Source: a virus. From it: a stretch of 33,251 nucleotides of DNA. Positions 15,930 through 24,172 of the stretch are shown here, one piece after another (position 1 is the first letter of the stretch; the number at the start of each line of letters is the position of its first letter). The stretch is taken from positions 1-33,251 of IMG/VR virus record IMGVR_UViG_3300043446_003870. One strand, 5' to 3'. The translations under genes were made by a program, and so were the position numbers. The notes beneath the pieces were generated by a model. That model ran no database searches, was not told the DNA's origin, and was given only the letters and a program-made list of their open reading frames with translations.

Positions 15930-16120
15930 CCGGGGCGGGGATTGAGTACATGGGCCATCCAGACGCCGCATACGAACTCGATCCCGACGCACAAGCGCGC
16001 CTCCTCGGCTGGCTGTTTGCCCGCACCGAGAGGGCAACGCCGAAGAAGAAGGGGTCAGATCCGGGGGGCATGATCTCCGGCGTCGAGATGTTGAACCGCT
16101 TGCGAAGGGGGGCGGCCTAA
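15561..16120 (+). CDS. Tail assembly chaperone, frameshifted long form (GT-type)
   Basis: A -1 slip on the T-run at 15890-15894 (zero frame GAT-TTT-TCC) would carry ribosomes past the TGA at 15927 and continue as FLAPDGAIDYLLTGAG to TAA 16118-16120, giving about 186 residues. The extension has no start or ribosome site of its own, fills the gap exactly to the next gene at 16120, and contains a motif copy (16053, GSDPGG). This two-product arrangement is conserved across long-tailed phages. Confidence 0.7.
15889..15895 (+). promoter_or_regulatory. Slippery heptamer for -1 frameshifting (ATTTTTC)
   Basis: Five T residues let the Phe tRNA on TTT re-pair one base back. GC-rich sequence follows and could stall the ribosome, but no clear pseudoknot was worked out. 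Confidence 0.6.
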
Positions 16121-16557
16121 TGCCTGGGATCGCGTTCCCCGTCTACCTCGACAGCGTCTACAACATCCTCCTCGTCGAACATGGGCGCCCGCGCTCCCTG
16201 TCTGCCGCCGAGGTCGGCATCCTGCGGGACTACGCCGATCTCATCGTCGAGTACGTTCAGGATCAGTGGCCGGTGGACACGGGGACGAGCCGCGACGCAT
16301 GGGGCTACGATCTGGAGACACACCCTCCCCGGATCGGGTTCATCCTCGAAAACGAGATGGACTATGCGCCCTACGTTGCGCGCTCCGGCGAACCCGGCCC
16401 GCTGTTTGAGCGGCTGGTTCCCGAGGCGGTCCGCGCCTACTCTACCGATCTGGTGGACGAACTCGCCCGCGAGATCCGCCGCGCCGAGGCCGACCGGCGC
16501 CGCCGGGAGGAGCAGCGCAGCCCCGGATCGGCTACGTTATGGGGGAGGCGCGCATGA
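16120..16557 (+). CDS. Putative HK97 gp10-like tail or neck protein
   Basis: 145 residues, start overlapping the long chaperone stop (TAATG). Residues about 44-60 (YVQDQWPVDTGTSRDAWG) match the aromatic, PVDTG, Arg, Trp signature of gp10-like connector proteins. The C-terminus is a charged helix (ELAREIRRAEADRRRREEQ). Such genes usually precede the tube gene, so the position here is a little unusual. Confidence 0.55.
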   Translation: MPGIAFPVYLDSVYNILLVEHGRPRSLSAAEVGILRDYADLIVEYVQDQWPVDTGTSRDAWGYDLETHPPRIGFILENEMDYAPYVARSGEPGPLFERLVPEAVRAYSTDLVDELAREIRRAEADRRRREEQRSPGSATLWGRRA

Positions 16558-17036
16558 GCGACGTTGCTGTCACAACCACCGTTGACCTGAGCGGGACGAT
16601 CCAGCGGCGCCTCTCTGACGCCGAACGGAAGGTGCTGCGCCGGTTCCAGACCGACGCCCTCTCCTACATCACCTCCAAGTGGCGGGGCTGGCGATACGCT
16701 GGCCGACCGGTGGGCGCGCCCCGCAACGTCTCCCTCGCGAAGTGGAAGGGCAAGATCCAGAGTACCGAGGCCAACGTCATCGGCTGCGAGATCAGCAACG
16801 CGGCGAAGGCCTGGGACACCGGTCAGCCCTACGTCGGCGCCATCGAGCGGCGGCGCGGGGCCGGTTCAGAGGCGGAGAAGGTCATCGGCGAGGTCATTGA
16901 CGGCATCTGGCCGCAAGCCGTCGAGGATCTCACCCGCGCCGTCATGGCTGAACTCTGGCGCCCGGTCAAGCCACAGCGACTCCGCCGCACCAACGCCGCC
17001 GCCCCGACCGTCACCGCCGCGCCCATCATCCTGTGA
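16554..17036 (+). CDS. Hypothetical tail protein upstream of the tape measure
   Basis: 160 residues, ATG overlapping the previous TGA. Basic, with SKWRGWRYAGRPVGAPRN and a pattern (ISNAAKAWDTGQPYVGAIER) reminiscent of the gp10-like family, so it may be a paralogue-like partner of the preceding protein. The C-terminus is Ala/Thr/Pro-rich. Role not established. Confidence 0.5.
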   Translation: MSDVAVTTTVDLSGTIQRRLSDAERKVLRRFQTDALSYITSKWRGWRYAGRPVGAPRNVSLAKWKGKIQSTEANVIGCEISNAAKAWDTGQPYVGAIERRRGAGSEAEKVIGEVIDGIWPQAVEDLTRAVMAELWRPVKPQRLRRTNAAAPTVTAAPIIL

Positions 17037-17046
17037 GGATCTGACC
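17037..17046 (+). promoter_or_regulatory. Motif copy directly abutting the tape measure start codon
   Basis: It fills the entire 10-base gap between TGA 17034-17036 and ATG 17047, leaving no room for any other ribosome site. Confidence 0.6.
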
Positions 17047-19158
17047 ATGCCTGCGCCTACCAACGTCAAGGTCACCTTCACCGGGGATACCTCCCAACTG
17101 ACGGCGGCGTCGAAGCAGGCGAGCGCGGCGATTGCCTCGACGGGGCAGGCGGCAGACAAGGCGGCTGCCAAGATCAAGGCGATCAGTGACGATGCCGCCG
17201 ACGTTGGGGATAAGTTTGGCAAGGCGGGCGGGAGCGCGGCGAAGATGGCCGGGGCGCTGTCGCTCGTCTCCCCTGCCGCCGCCGACAGCGCCCGCAACCT
17301 CGCCGATCTGGCCGATGTCGGGGAACTCGCCGCCGAGGCCGCCGGGGCGCTCGGTCTGTCTATGTCCTCCATGCTCGCCATCGCTGCGCCCGTCGCCGTC
17401 GCCGTCGCCGCGCTCGGGGCGGTCTGGTACACCCTCAGTCAGCAGGCGAAGGCGGCGGAGGAGGCACAGAATAAGGCAGCCGAGGCCGCACAAAAGGCAG
17501 CGGAGATCGGCGCCCGGATCAATGAGAGTCAGACCAAGTGGCGCGACGCTGCCGCCATCGCCAGCGGGAAGGCGACCGAGGCCGAACTCAAACTGCGCGA
17601 CGCGGTAAACGAGATCACGGAGGCGTACAAACCTGCCATCGAGGCCGAGCGCGCACGCCTTGACGCAGCGAAGGAGGCGCGGGAAGCCAACGACCGCATC
17701 ATCTCGTCCGAGGCCGCCCTTACCGAAGCCGTCGTCAAGAGCGGAAAGACACGGGGCGAGGTACTGCAAGAGGCAGCACAGGCGCGGGATACTGCAGCGC
17801 AGCAAGAGGCGTCTGCAACAGCGAAGATCGCAGGACTGAACCAACAATATACGGCGACGGTGGGCGACGCAGCGCGGGCGCTCCAGGGATCGGCAAAGGC
17901 GGAAGAGAAGAAGGCGAAGGCGACGGCTGCAAGCATCGACATGGAGAAGGCAGCGGAGGCGGCGGCGCAGGCTCGGCGTGAGGCAGAGGAGGATCTGGCG
18001 AAACTATTGGAGGAGCGACGTCAGAAGGAGGAGGAGTACGCCGCCGCCATCGGGACAATCACCGGGGAGCGCGAGGACGCCGAGCAAAGCCTCCTGACGA
18101 CAGAGCAGCAGATCGAGAAGGAGCGGCAAGCAGCGCGGGCGCGGGTGCTGGCGGCGGCGTCGCAAGCCCTGGAGCTGGCGCGGGGCAACGGCATCAAAGA
18201 GGCGCAGATCCGGGAGGAGACTCAGGCGGCCCTTGCGGCTATCGACAATGAGGCGGCGCGCAAGCGGACAAAGGCCATAACGGATCAACAGGAGCGCGAA
18301 GCTGCGCTCATGGACGCTTACCGCGCCGAGACAGCGGCCAAACAGAAGGCGGCGCAGGAGGAAACCCGCGCCTCACTGATCGCGTTCGGGATGGGTGTCG
18401 CCGATCTGACGGGTCAGATCCTGGGGGCTGCGGCAGACAGCGCGAGCGCCGCCCTCGACGCCGCTATGACTGCTGCTGCCGATGCCGCAAGCCAGATCGA
18501 AGAGATTGACCGGCTCCTCGAAGGACTTGGAACGTCCACGGTGGACGCCGCCAAGCTCTCCGGCGATGCGCTGGTGGAAGCCTACCGGTCAGGGCAGGTG
18601 GCCGCCGAGGAACTGAGCGACGCGCAACGTAGCCAGATCGAGTCGCAGTTAGAGGCGGAGAAGGCGGCGGCGCAGGAACTACAGAAGGCGCAACAGGCGG
18701 CGGCGTTGTCGGCCTGGGAGGATCAGCACGCAGCGGCGCTGGCAACGGCGCTGCTCAACATCCCCCTCGCCGTCTCACAGGCGCTCGGGTCGGCCCCGTT
18801 CCCCTTCAACATCCCCCTCGCAGCGGCAGCGGGCGGGCTGGCGGCGAAGGCGGCGGCGGACGTTGCCAGCCAAGCGCCCCCATCCTTCCGAACCGGCTAC
18901 ATGCCCGATCAGCAGCTCGCCTACATCGAGCCGGGATCGGAGATGGTGGTTCCCGCCTCCGGGGTTCAGGCGATGGGCGGGCGACAGGCGGCAGAGCAGG
19001 CGTTCGCGGGGGTGGCGCCGAGCGGGGGCGCGCAGACCACCTATTTCACGATGGGGCATCGGGCATTCTCGGCGCTCGTTCAGGGGAGCGCGGGCAGACC
19101 CGGCCCCCTCCGGGATCTGACCATTCGGCCCGGTGCGGGTCGGCGACTGCGGCGATAA
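17047..19158 (+). CDS. Tape measure protein
   Basis: 703 residues. Sets tail length and is ejected during infection. Very rich in Ala, Glu, Lys and Gln, with long helical coiled-coil stretches (about 140-450) and two hydrophobic segments (about 102-127, and in LNIPLAVSQALG to PLAAAAGGLAAKAA near 575-605) that may span membranes. Located after the frameshifted chaperone. At the roughly 3 bases of tail per 20th of a nanometre implied by the 1.5 angstrom-per-residue rule, the tail would be near 105 nm. ATG 17047 follows the motif; the longer open frame from 16897 overlaps the previous gene and is rejected. Confidence 0.88.
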   Translation: MPAPTNVKVTFTGDTSQLTAASKQASAAIASTGQAADKAAAKIKAISDDAADVGDKFGKAGGSAAKMAGALSLVSPAAADSARNLADLADVGELAAEAAGALGLSMSSMLAIAAPVAVAVAALGAVWYTLSQQAKAAEEAQNKAAEAAQKAAEIGARINESQTKWRDAAAIASGKATEAELKLRDAVNEITEAYKPAIEAERARLDAAKEAREANDRIISSEAALTEAVVKSGKTRGEVLQEAAQARDTAAQQEASATAKIAGLNQQYTATVGDAARALQGSAKAEEKKAKATAASIDMEKAAEAAAQARREAEEDLAKLLEERRQKEEEYAAAIGTITGEREDAEQSLLTTEQQIEKERQAARARVLAAASQALELARGNGIKEAQIREETQAALAAIDNEAARKRTKAITDQQEREAALMDAYRAETAAKQKAAQEETRASLIAFGMGVADLTGQILGAAADSASAALDAAMTAAADAASQIEEIDRLLEGLGTSTVDAAKLSGDALVEAYRSGQVAAEELSDAQRSQIESQLEAEKAAAQELQKAQQAAALSAWEDQHAAALATALLNIPLAVSQALGSAPFPFNIPLAAAAGGLAAKAAADVASQAPPSFRTGYMPDQQLAYIEPGSEMVVPASGVQAMGGRQAAEQAFAGVAPSGGAQTTYFTMGHRAFSALVQGSAGRPGPLRDLTIRPGAGRRLRR

Positions 19159-19167
19159 GGAGGCGAC

Positions 19168-22100
19168 ATGGCTGAGATCGTACCTGACCGGATTCGCGGG
19201 CTACTGCTCCATGACCCCCGCTTCTGCGAGGCCAACCGCGCCCTCACGACGACCGAGGCTGCCCCCACCTTCGGCACCCCGGCGGCGTCCGGCTCCACGC
19301 CCCGCGCTCGCCTGGAGGCATGGACGGGCGCCTCGGACGCGGCGGGCGGGACGGAGGGCAGCGGCTACGATGAGCGGTGGGTCGAGTGCATCCGGGCGGG
19401 CGGTTCCCTCCCCGGCTCGGGGGCGGCGCGGATCTTGTGGTCTGACGCCGATCCGGCCAGTGCGGAACAGCGCGGGTGGATGCCGCCGAAGGTGGTGATG
19501 GACTTCCAGTGGGCGCGCTACGAGTCTGCCACCCTCACCTATCACCAGCCACACGCGATCGAACTGGCCGACCGGTCGCTGTTGCTCGCCTATGTCCGCG
19601 AGGTGTCGGGCGCCTCGACCACGATCCGCTGCATCCGGGTCGCCCCGGAGTCTGCCCCCGGTTCAGAGGTGGAGATCGCCGACGACACCTATCTGACCTA
19701 CGGACTGGCCGACTACGATACCGGCCCTGCACTGGTTCAGTTGCCGGACGGGCGGGTGCTGTGCTTCTACCTGACCCGCCGGAACTCCATCCTCCTGATG
19801 AACGTGCGCGCCTCCGAGGACAACGGCGCGACATGGACGCAGACCGTCAAGGAGGCGGGCGGGTTCGCGCTGACCGGGATCACCGCCTCGGCGGGGCTGC
19901 GGGTCGTGTACCACGGTGGCTACCTGACCTGCGTTGTCCAGATCGCGGCGAACCAAGCCTACCACTACGCGAGCGCCGACATGGGCGCGTCATGGTCGGC
20001 GATCAGCGGGGATAGCCCCCTCAATGCGCGGGGCGCTTGTCTGGTTGCCCTCCCCGATGGCGGCGTCGGGATGTTGTACGTCGAGGACTCGCATACCTAC
20101 CTGCGGTTCACCACGAAGTCAGGGCCGTTCGCCCCCTTCAACACGACCTCGTACATCCGGCTCGTCGTCTCAACAGCGTTCAATATCGCCGTCGATATCG
20201 ACAACGAGCGCGCCTACATCGCCGCCTGTGTCGCGCAGGATGGGTCGATATATTGCGCGTTCCGCTCCTCCGGCTCCTCGCCGGGATGCCGGATCAAACT
20301 GATCCGCTTCAACCCGATCCCGACTGCTGACTCATCCTCTGGCTACTCGACGGATCTACTCTGGGAGGACATCGAGGCCGCCGCCGCATCCTGGGATAGC
20401 GAACCCCTGACCTGGGGCGATGACAACGAGCGCATGATCGGCCTCACCCTCGCCCCGCACCTCGGCGGGCTGCGGCTGATCAGCGGCTACGAGGGGAGCG
20501 TTGGGGCAAAGACGGGTAGCCTCGGGATGCTCACCCTCGGCGGCTGGTCAACGCAGGTTGTGTCCGGTGTGACGTTCGGCATGTACAACGACGCGACGCA
20601 ATACGGGATCGCATACGTCCCCTTCACCCTCGCCTCTCTGGTAGCAGGCTGGACGCGCACCGGGGCGAGCGTCGCCACCCTGACCTCGACGGGCTACAAC
20701 CAGTCATTCGCCGGGGCCGCGACGGACTATTACAGCGTGACGGGCGGGGACTCCGGCTATCTGTTCGCGCTGTTCACCCATACGCAGAACAGCGGCGGCA
20801 GCCTGACCGCCGATGACTCCTTCGTTCACGCGCTCTGTACGGACGGGGCGACGACCGAGCATAACGTCAAGATCCGGTTTAGCAGCACCGGGGCGCGCAT
20901 GGTTGACCTCAACAATGCCAGTGCGACCCTCGGATCTGACCTGTCTGGGCTGACAGCGGGGACGGCGTATAACTTTATGATCTACATGAACCTTGATACG
21001 GTTTATGTCTGGTACAAGCTCACGACCGCGACCGCATGGACGCTCTGGCAGTCTGTCACCCCCACCTCCGCCAGCGTCGCCGCATCTGCCCTCTTTGAGT
21101 GGGGAACGAGCAGCACCAACGCGAGCAACGCGACTTGGGCGTTTGTCGGTGTCGCACACTACGCCGATCCGGTGGTGATCTCGCACTCGACGGTCATCGG
21201 CATCACCGGGCGCCCCCTCGGGACGCTCCCCGTCTATGTCTCGGCGGGGCTGTCGGTGCGGGCAACGCGGGCGCCGGTCATGGGGGGCGATCTCTGGCAG
21301 ATCCCGCTCCGCTATGGCTACGGCGCCGACACCCTCGATCCGCTCATCCAGTCCTCTCCCCGGCGGGGCTGGCGCAGCACCGCGACGACGGCGCAGATCA
21401 TCAAATGGGACATGGGGACAACCGCCCCCTTTGATTGCCCCGCCATCGGCCTGCATGTGAGCCGACCCCTCTGTGAGACGGTGACTCTCCAGGGGAGCGC
21501 CAACGACTCGACTTGGACCGACCTGATCACGCTGGACACGACCGAGGGGTTAGCCGCGCTCGACTTCACCCGCTCCGGCGACACGATCCGGCGCAACGGC
21601 GGGGACACTTCGGCGACCTATGTCCAGATGGACGAGCTGGTGGGCGGCTACGTCGTGCTGACCTCCGGCGGCACAGACTACGTCCGGCCCATCCTCTCCA
21701 ACAGCGAAGGGGTGTGGCGGGCAACGGGGCGGCAACTGTCGATCCGCATCGACGACCCCAACGGGACGGCCCCGGCCTCGGGCAAGGTGGCGATCATCCG
21801 GCCAGCCGCGACCCGGATCGCGTGGGCGGTGACGACCGGCTACCGGTACTACCGGCTGAACGTGGCGGCGCTGACGCAGGATGCAGACAGCCCCGGATAC
21901 CTCGCCCTCGGCGCGGTGACGGTCGGGCCGTTGCTGGTGTTTGGTCGCCAGTACTCGCAGGGGCGCACGGTCAGCGCGTCCATCGGGCAGGAGGTGACAA
22001 CGCTCACGAACGGGGCGCGCTCCGTCCAAAACCTCGCCCCGGTGCGGCGGGCGGTCGAGTTCTCATGGGCCGAGGCGAACATCAACACGGATCAGCTCTA

Positions 22101-22398
22101 CGCGGCGATCCCGGCGCAGGACTACGTTGCTGCTGTCACCTCGGGATCGGCGCTCGCCTCTCGGCACAGTGACGGGCTGATCGAGGGCGCGCTCCGGCGG
22201 CAGGTCGGGGCGCGGCTGCCTGTCGTCTACCTCCCCTCCCTGGCCTATGAGGCGGCGGGTTCATCCGTCCTGATCCGGGAAGGGCAGATGTACGGGTCGC
22301 TGATCTCGGATGTCCACACCCGCGTTGCTGCGCTTGGGAACGAGACAGAGGACGAGCTTGTCACCATCGGCACGGTGCGGATCGAGGAGCTGGTTTAG
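19168..22398 (+). CDS. Large tail-tip protein with sialidase-type Asp boxes
   Basis: 1076 residues after a strong AAGGAGG site. Residues about 100-430 hold two textbook Asp boxes, SEDNGATW (about 216-223) and SADMGASW (about 269-276), spaced as in six-bladed sialidase or BNR propellers. A jelly-roll-like region follows (about 500-670), then a discoidin-like stretch (VTLQGSANDSTWTDLITLD near 771-789, YRYYRLNV near 893). The C-terminus ends in small strands. This suggests glycan binding or cleavage at the host surface. The usual sialidase catalytic Arg triad was not confirmed, so it may only bind. Motif copies at 20932 and at the stop (22398). Confidence 0.7.
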   Translation: MAEIVPDRIRGLLLHDPRFCEANRALTTTEAAPTFGTPAASGSTPRARLEAWTGASDAAGGTEGSGYDERWVECIRAGGSLPGSGAARILWSDADPASAEQRGWMPPKVVMDFQWARYESATLTYHQPHAIELADRSLLLAYVREVSGASTTIRCIRVAPESAPGSEVEIADDTYLTYGLADYDTGPALVQLPDGRVLCFYLTRRNSILLMNVRASEDNGATWTQTVKEAGGFALTGITASAGLRVVYHGGYLTCVVQIAANQAYHYASADMGASWSAISGDSPLNARGACLVALPDGGVGMLYVEDSHTYLRFTTKSGPFAPFNTTSYIRLVVSTAFNIAVDIDNERAYIAACVAQDGSIYCAFRSSGSSPGCRIKLIRFNPIPTADSSSGYSTDLLWEDIEAAAASWDSEPLTWGDDNERMIGLTLAPHLGGLRLISGYEGSVGAKTGSLGMLTLGGWSTQVVSGVTFGMYNDATQYGIAYVPFTLASLVAGWTRTGASVATLTSTGYNQSFAGAATDYYSVTGGDSGYLFALFTHTQNSGGSLTADDSFVHALCTDGATTEHNVKIRFSSTGARMVDLNNASATLGSDLSGLTAGTAYNFMIYMNLDTVYVWYKLTTATAWTLWQSVTPTSASVAASALFEWGTSSTNASNATWAFVGVAHYADPVVISHSTVIGITGRPLGTLPVYVSAGLSVRATRAPVMGGDLWQIPLRYGYGADTLDPLIQSSPRRGWRSTATTAQIIKWDMGTTAPFDCPAIGLHVSRPLCETVTLQGSANDSTWTDLITLDTTEGLAALDFTRSGDTIRRNGGDTSATYVQMDELVGGYVVLTSGGTDYVRPILSNSEGVWRATGRQLSIRIDDPNGTAPASGKVAIIRPAATRIAWAVTTGYRYYRLNVAALTQDADSPGYLALGAVTVGPLLVFGRQYSQGRTVSASIGQEVTTLTNGARSVQNLAPVRRAVEFSWAEANINTDQLYAAIPAQDYVAAVTSGSALASRHSDGLIEGALRRQVGARLPVVYLPSLAYEAAGSSVLIREGQMYGSLISDVHTRVAALGNETEDELVTIGTVRIEELV

Positions 22399-22568
22399 GT
22401 CAGATCCGGGGGGGCCAACGACACACGGGGATGTACCCCGCAGGCGGGGCGCACCGCCCACCCGTCCGGCCAGCCGTCGCCGTCCTCGTCCTGCCCCCTG
22501 GATCTGACCGGGTTGCAGTCGGCGGGGGAGTGGAGTAGGCTTACCAAGAGGATCAGGATCGGTGCCAT
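22395..22568 (-). CDS. Putative small exported protein with a calcium-binding-type loop, antisense to the tail operon
   Basis: 57 residues on the minus strand, filling the only sizeable gap in the tail operon (22399-22561). The N-terminus (MAPILILLVSLLHSPADC) resembles a signal peptide. Next comes DEDGDGWPDGW, the Asp-x-Asp-x-Asp-Gly type loop of thrombospondin type 3 or EF-hand-like calcium sites. An upstream ATG at 22583 would add five residues. No strong ribosome site or promoter was found. Motif copies lie at both ends. It may be a cargo gene or an accident of non-coding DNA. Confidence 0.35.
   Translation of the reverse strand: MAPILILLVSLLHSPADCNPVRSRGQDEDGDGWPDGWAVRPACGVHPRVSLAPPDLT
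22398..22509. repeat. Inverted pair of the dispersed motif between tail genes
   Basis: A minus copy (22398-22407, followed by seven G) and a plus copy (22500-22509, preceded by five C and a T) can pair over about 15 bases with a loop of roughly 80 bases. The first copy begins on the last base of the upstream stop codon. The pair could act as a processing or termination structure on either strand. Confidence 0.6.
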
Positions 22569-24172
22569 ACCCAGATCGCACATCCCTCGCCTCTGGTCAG
22601 CAGCGCACGGTGCTGCGGTTGACCGTTGACGGGGTGGAGCGGTACTACACCGACGCCGCGATCTCGATCCCCGACAGCACCCCCGGCACGGTGGGGGAGA
22701 TCCAAACCCTCCCCGGCATGACAGAGCCGGACATGGTGGACGCGCTCGGGGAGGGTGGCGCGTCGCTTGGGATCGAGATCCTCGACCCGGCCAACTGGTC
22801 AGCCATCATCAAAGGGTTGTCCGGCGCGCCCGCCGAGGTATCGCAGATCATCGAGGGGCAAGACTGGACGGTGCGGCGCGTCATCCTGCGGGGGCGGGTG
22901 GACTCCCCGGTGTACGGCGCGGCAGGCGAGCCGATCCGGTTCGGACTCCAGTCTGCGCCCTGGCAAGATCGGGGGCTGCTCCCTCTCCCGTCATGGGTCG
23001 TCAGCGACGCGACATGGCCCCGCGCCACCTCCGCCCTCGCCTGCCCCGGCGACCTCCACGGGCTGTTTTATCCCGTCGTCATCGGCGATCCCGGCGCCGA
23101 CGCGAGCGCGACGACCGAGGCGGATTGGTATCCCCTTCCCGCGCTGATCGTTGAGATTGACGACAGCATCGACCCGCCCGACAACAGTGCTGCCTCCTGC
23201 GTCGTGCTGCTCGGCGCGGGCGTGCTTGGGTGCGTTGGGGATAACGTCGAGGTCTACAACGAGACGACGGGCGCGAGCGCCGGGGTGTCTCCCTTCATCA
23301 CCACCGACGCCGCCGGGGTGGATGTGACCTGCGTCGAGATCGCCGCCGCCGACATGCCGGTGGTCATGGGCGACGCGCTGTTCTGGCGCCCGTCCTCTGG
23401 CGGAAAGGCGGGGATCGCGGGAACCTCGACGGCGGGCGGGGCGATCCGGTGGCTACTGTCGTGGTCGTCGGCGGAGGTGGACCCGGGGCTGATGCAGTCG
23501 GCGGCGGATCGGCTCAACCGGTGGCGCGTCGGAGCGTACATTGACGAGCCGGTCAGCCCGTACCAGTGGGTGCAGGACAACCTCTTCTCGGTGCTGCCGG
23601 TGATGATGGTGGAAGGCCCGGCCGGGATCGGGCTGGCGATCCTCCCCGTTCTGCCCGCCGATGCTGACGGGGCCGAGACGGTCGATGTAGAAGCGGTCGG
23701 GGGCGAGCGCGCTTCAGAGGTGGCCGAGTCGTCGTGGCGGGACATCTCGACATCCCTGTCTTTACAATATGCCCCGGATGATCGGCTCGGGACGTACCGG
23801 CGCCGGATCGACCTCGACCCGACGATCTCCCGCGTTGTCGGCACCCGGCACCCTACGCCCTACGGTCGAGCAGCGGCACAGCTCCTCCCCGGTCTGCGCC
23901 CCCTGGATCTGACCTTTGATGCGGTCAGTGAACCGGCGACCGCGACTGCCCTCGCCGAGTACCACCTCCGGCAAGCGGCACAGACCAGCCGCGAGGTAGA
24001 CGTAACGCTACCGCAGGCGTACCAGACGCTACAGGCGGGCGATCTGCTGCGTGTGACACTGGCCGATGTCGGGTGGTCGGAGGTGCTGTGCGTCGTCGTC
24101 TCCGTCCCCCGGATCAGCGGCGCCGGGGTGTTCCGGCTTCGGACGATCCCTGATATTGTGAGGGCGATCTAA
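22562..24172 (+). CDS. Putative tail hub or baseplate protein
   Basis: 536 residues from GTG 22562. Follows the large tail-tip gene and precedes the fibre gene. The mixed beta domains with GEIQTLPGMTEPDMVD, GIEILDPANW and a C-terminal VDVTLPQAYQTLQAGDLLRVT are like hub proteins of siphovirus tail tips, which rebuild from circularly arranged OB-type and beta domains. No peptidase motif was recognised. A motif copy (23905) encodes PLDLT. Confidence 0.55.
   Translation: MPYPDRTSLASGQQRTVLRLTVDGVERYYTDAAISIPDSTPGTVGEIQTLPGMTEPDMVDALGEGGASLGIEILDPANWSAIIKGLSGAPAEVSQIIEGQDWTVRRVILRGRVDSPVYGAAGEPIRFGLQSAPWQDRGLLPLPSWVVSDATWPRATSALACPGDLHGLFYPVVIGDPGADASATTEADWYPLPALIVEIDDSIDPPDNSAASCVVLLGAGVLGCVGDNVEVYNETTGASAGVSPFITTDAAGVDVTCVEIAAADMPVVMGDALFWRPSSGGKAGIAGTSTAGGAIRWLLSWSSAEVDPGLMQSAADRLNRWRVGAYIDEPVSPYQWVQDNLFSVLPVMMVEGPAGIGLAILPVLPADADGAETVDVEAVGGERASEVAESSWRDISTSLSLQYAPDDRLGTYRRRIDLDPTISRVVGTRHPTPYGRAAAQLLPGLRPLDLTFDAVSEPATATALAEYHLRQAAQTSREVDVTLPQAYQTLQAGDLLRVTLADVGWSEVLCVVVSVPRISGAGVFRLRTIPDIVRAI

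Noticed and set aside
16897-17046. A 50-residue N-terminal extension of the tape measure protein
   Set aside because: It overlaps the preceding gene and has Pro/Ser/Arg-rich shadow composition.
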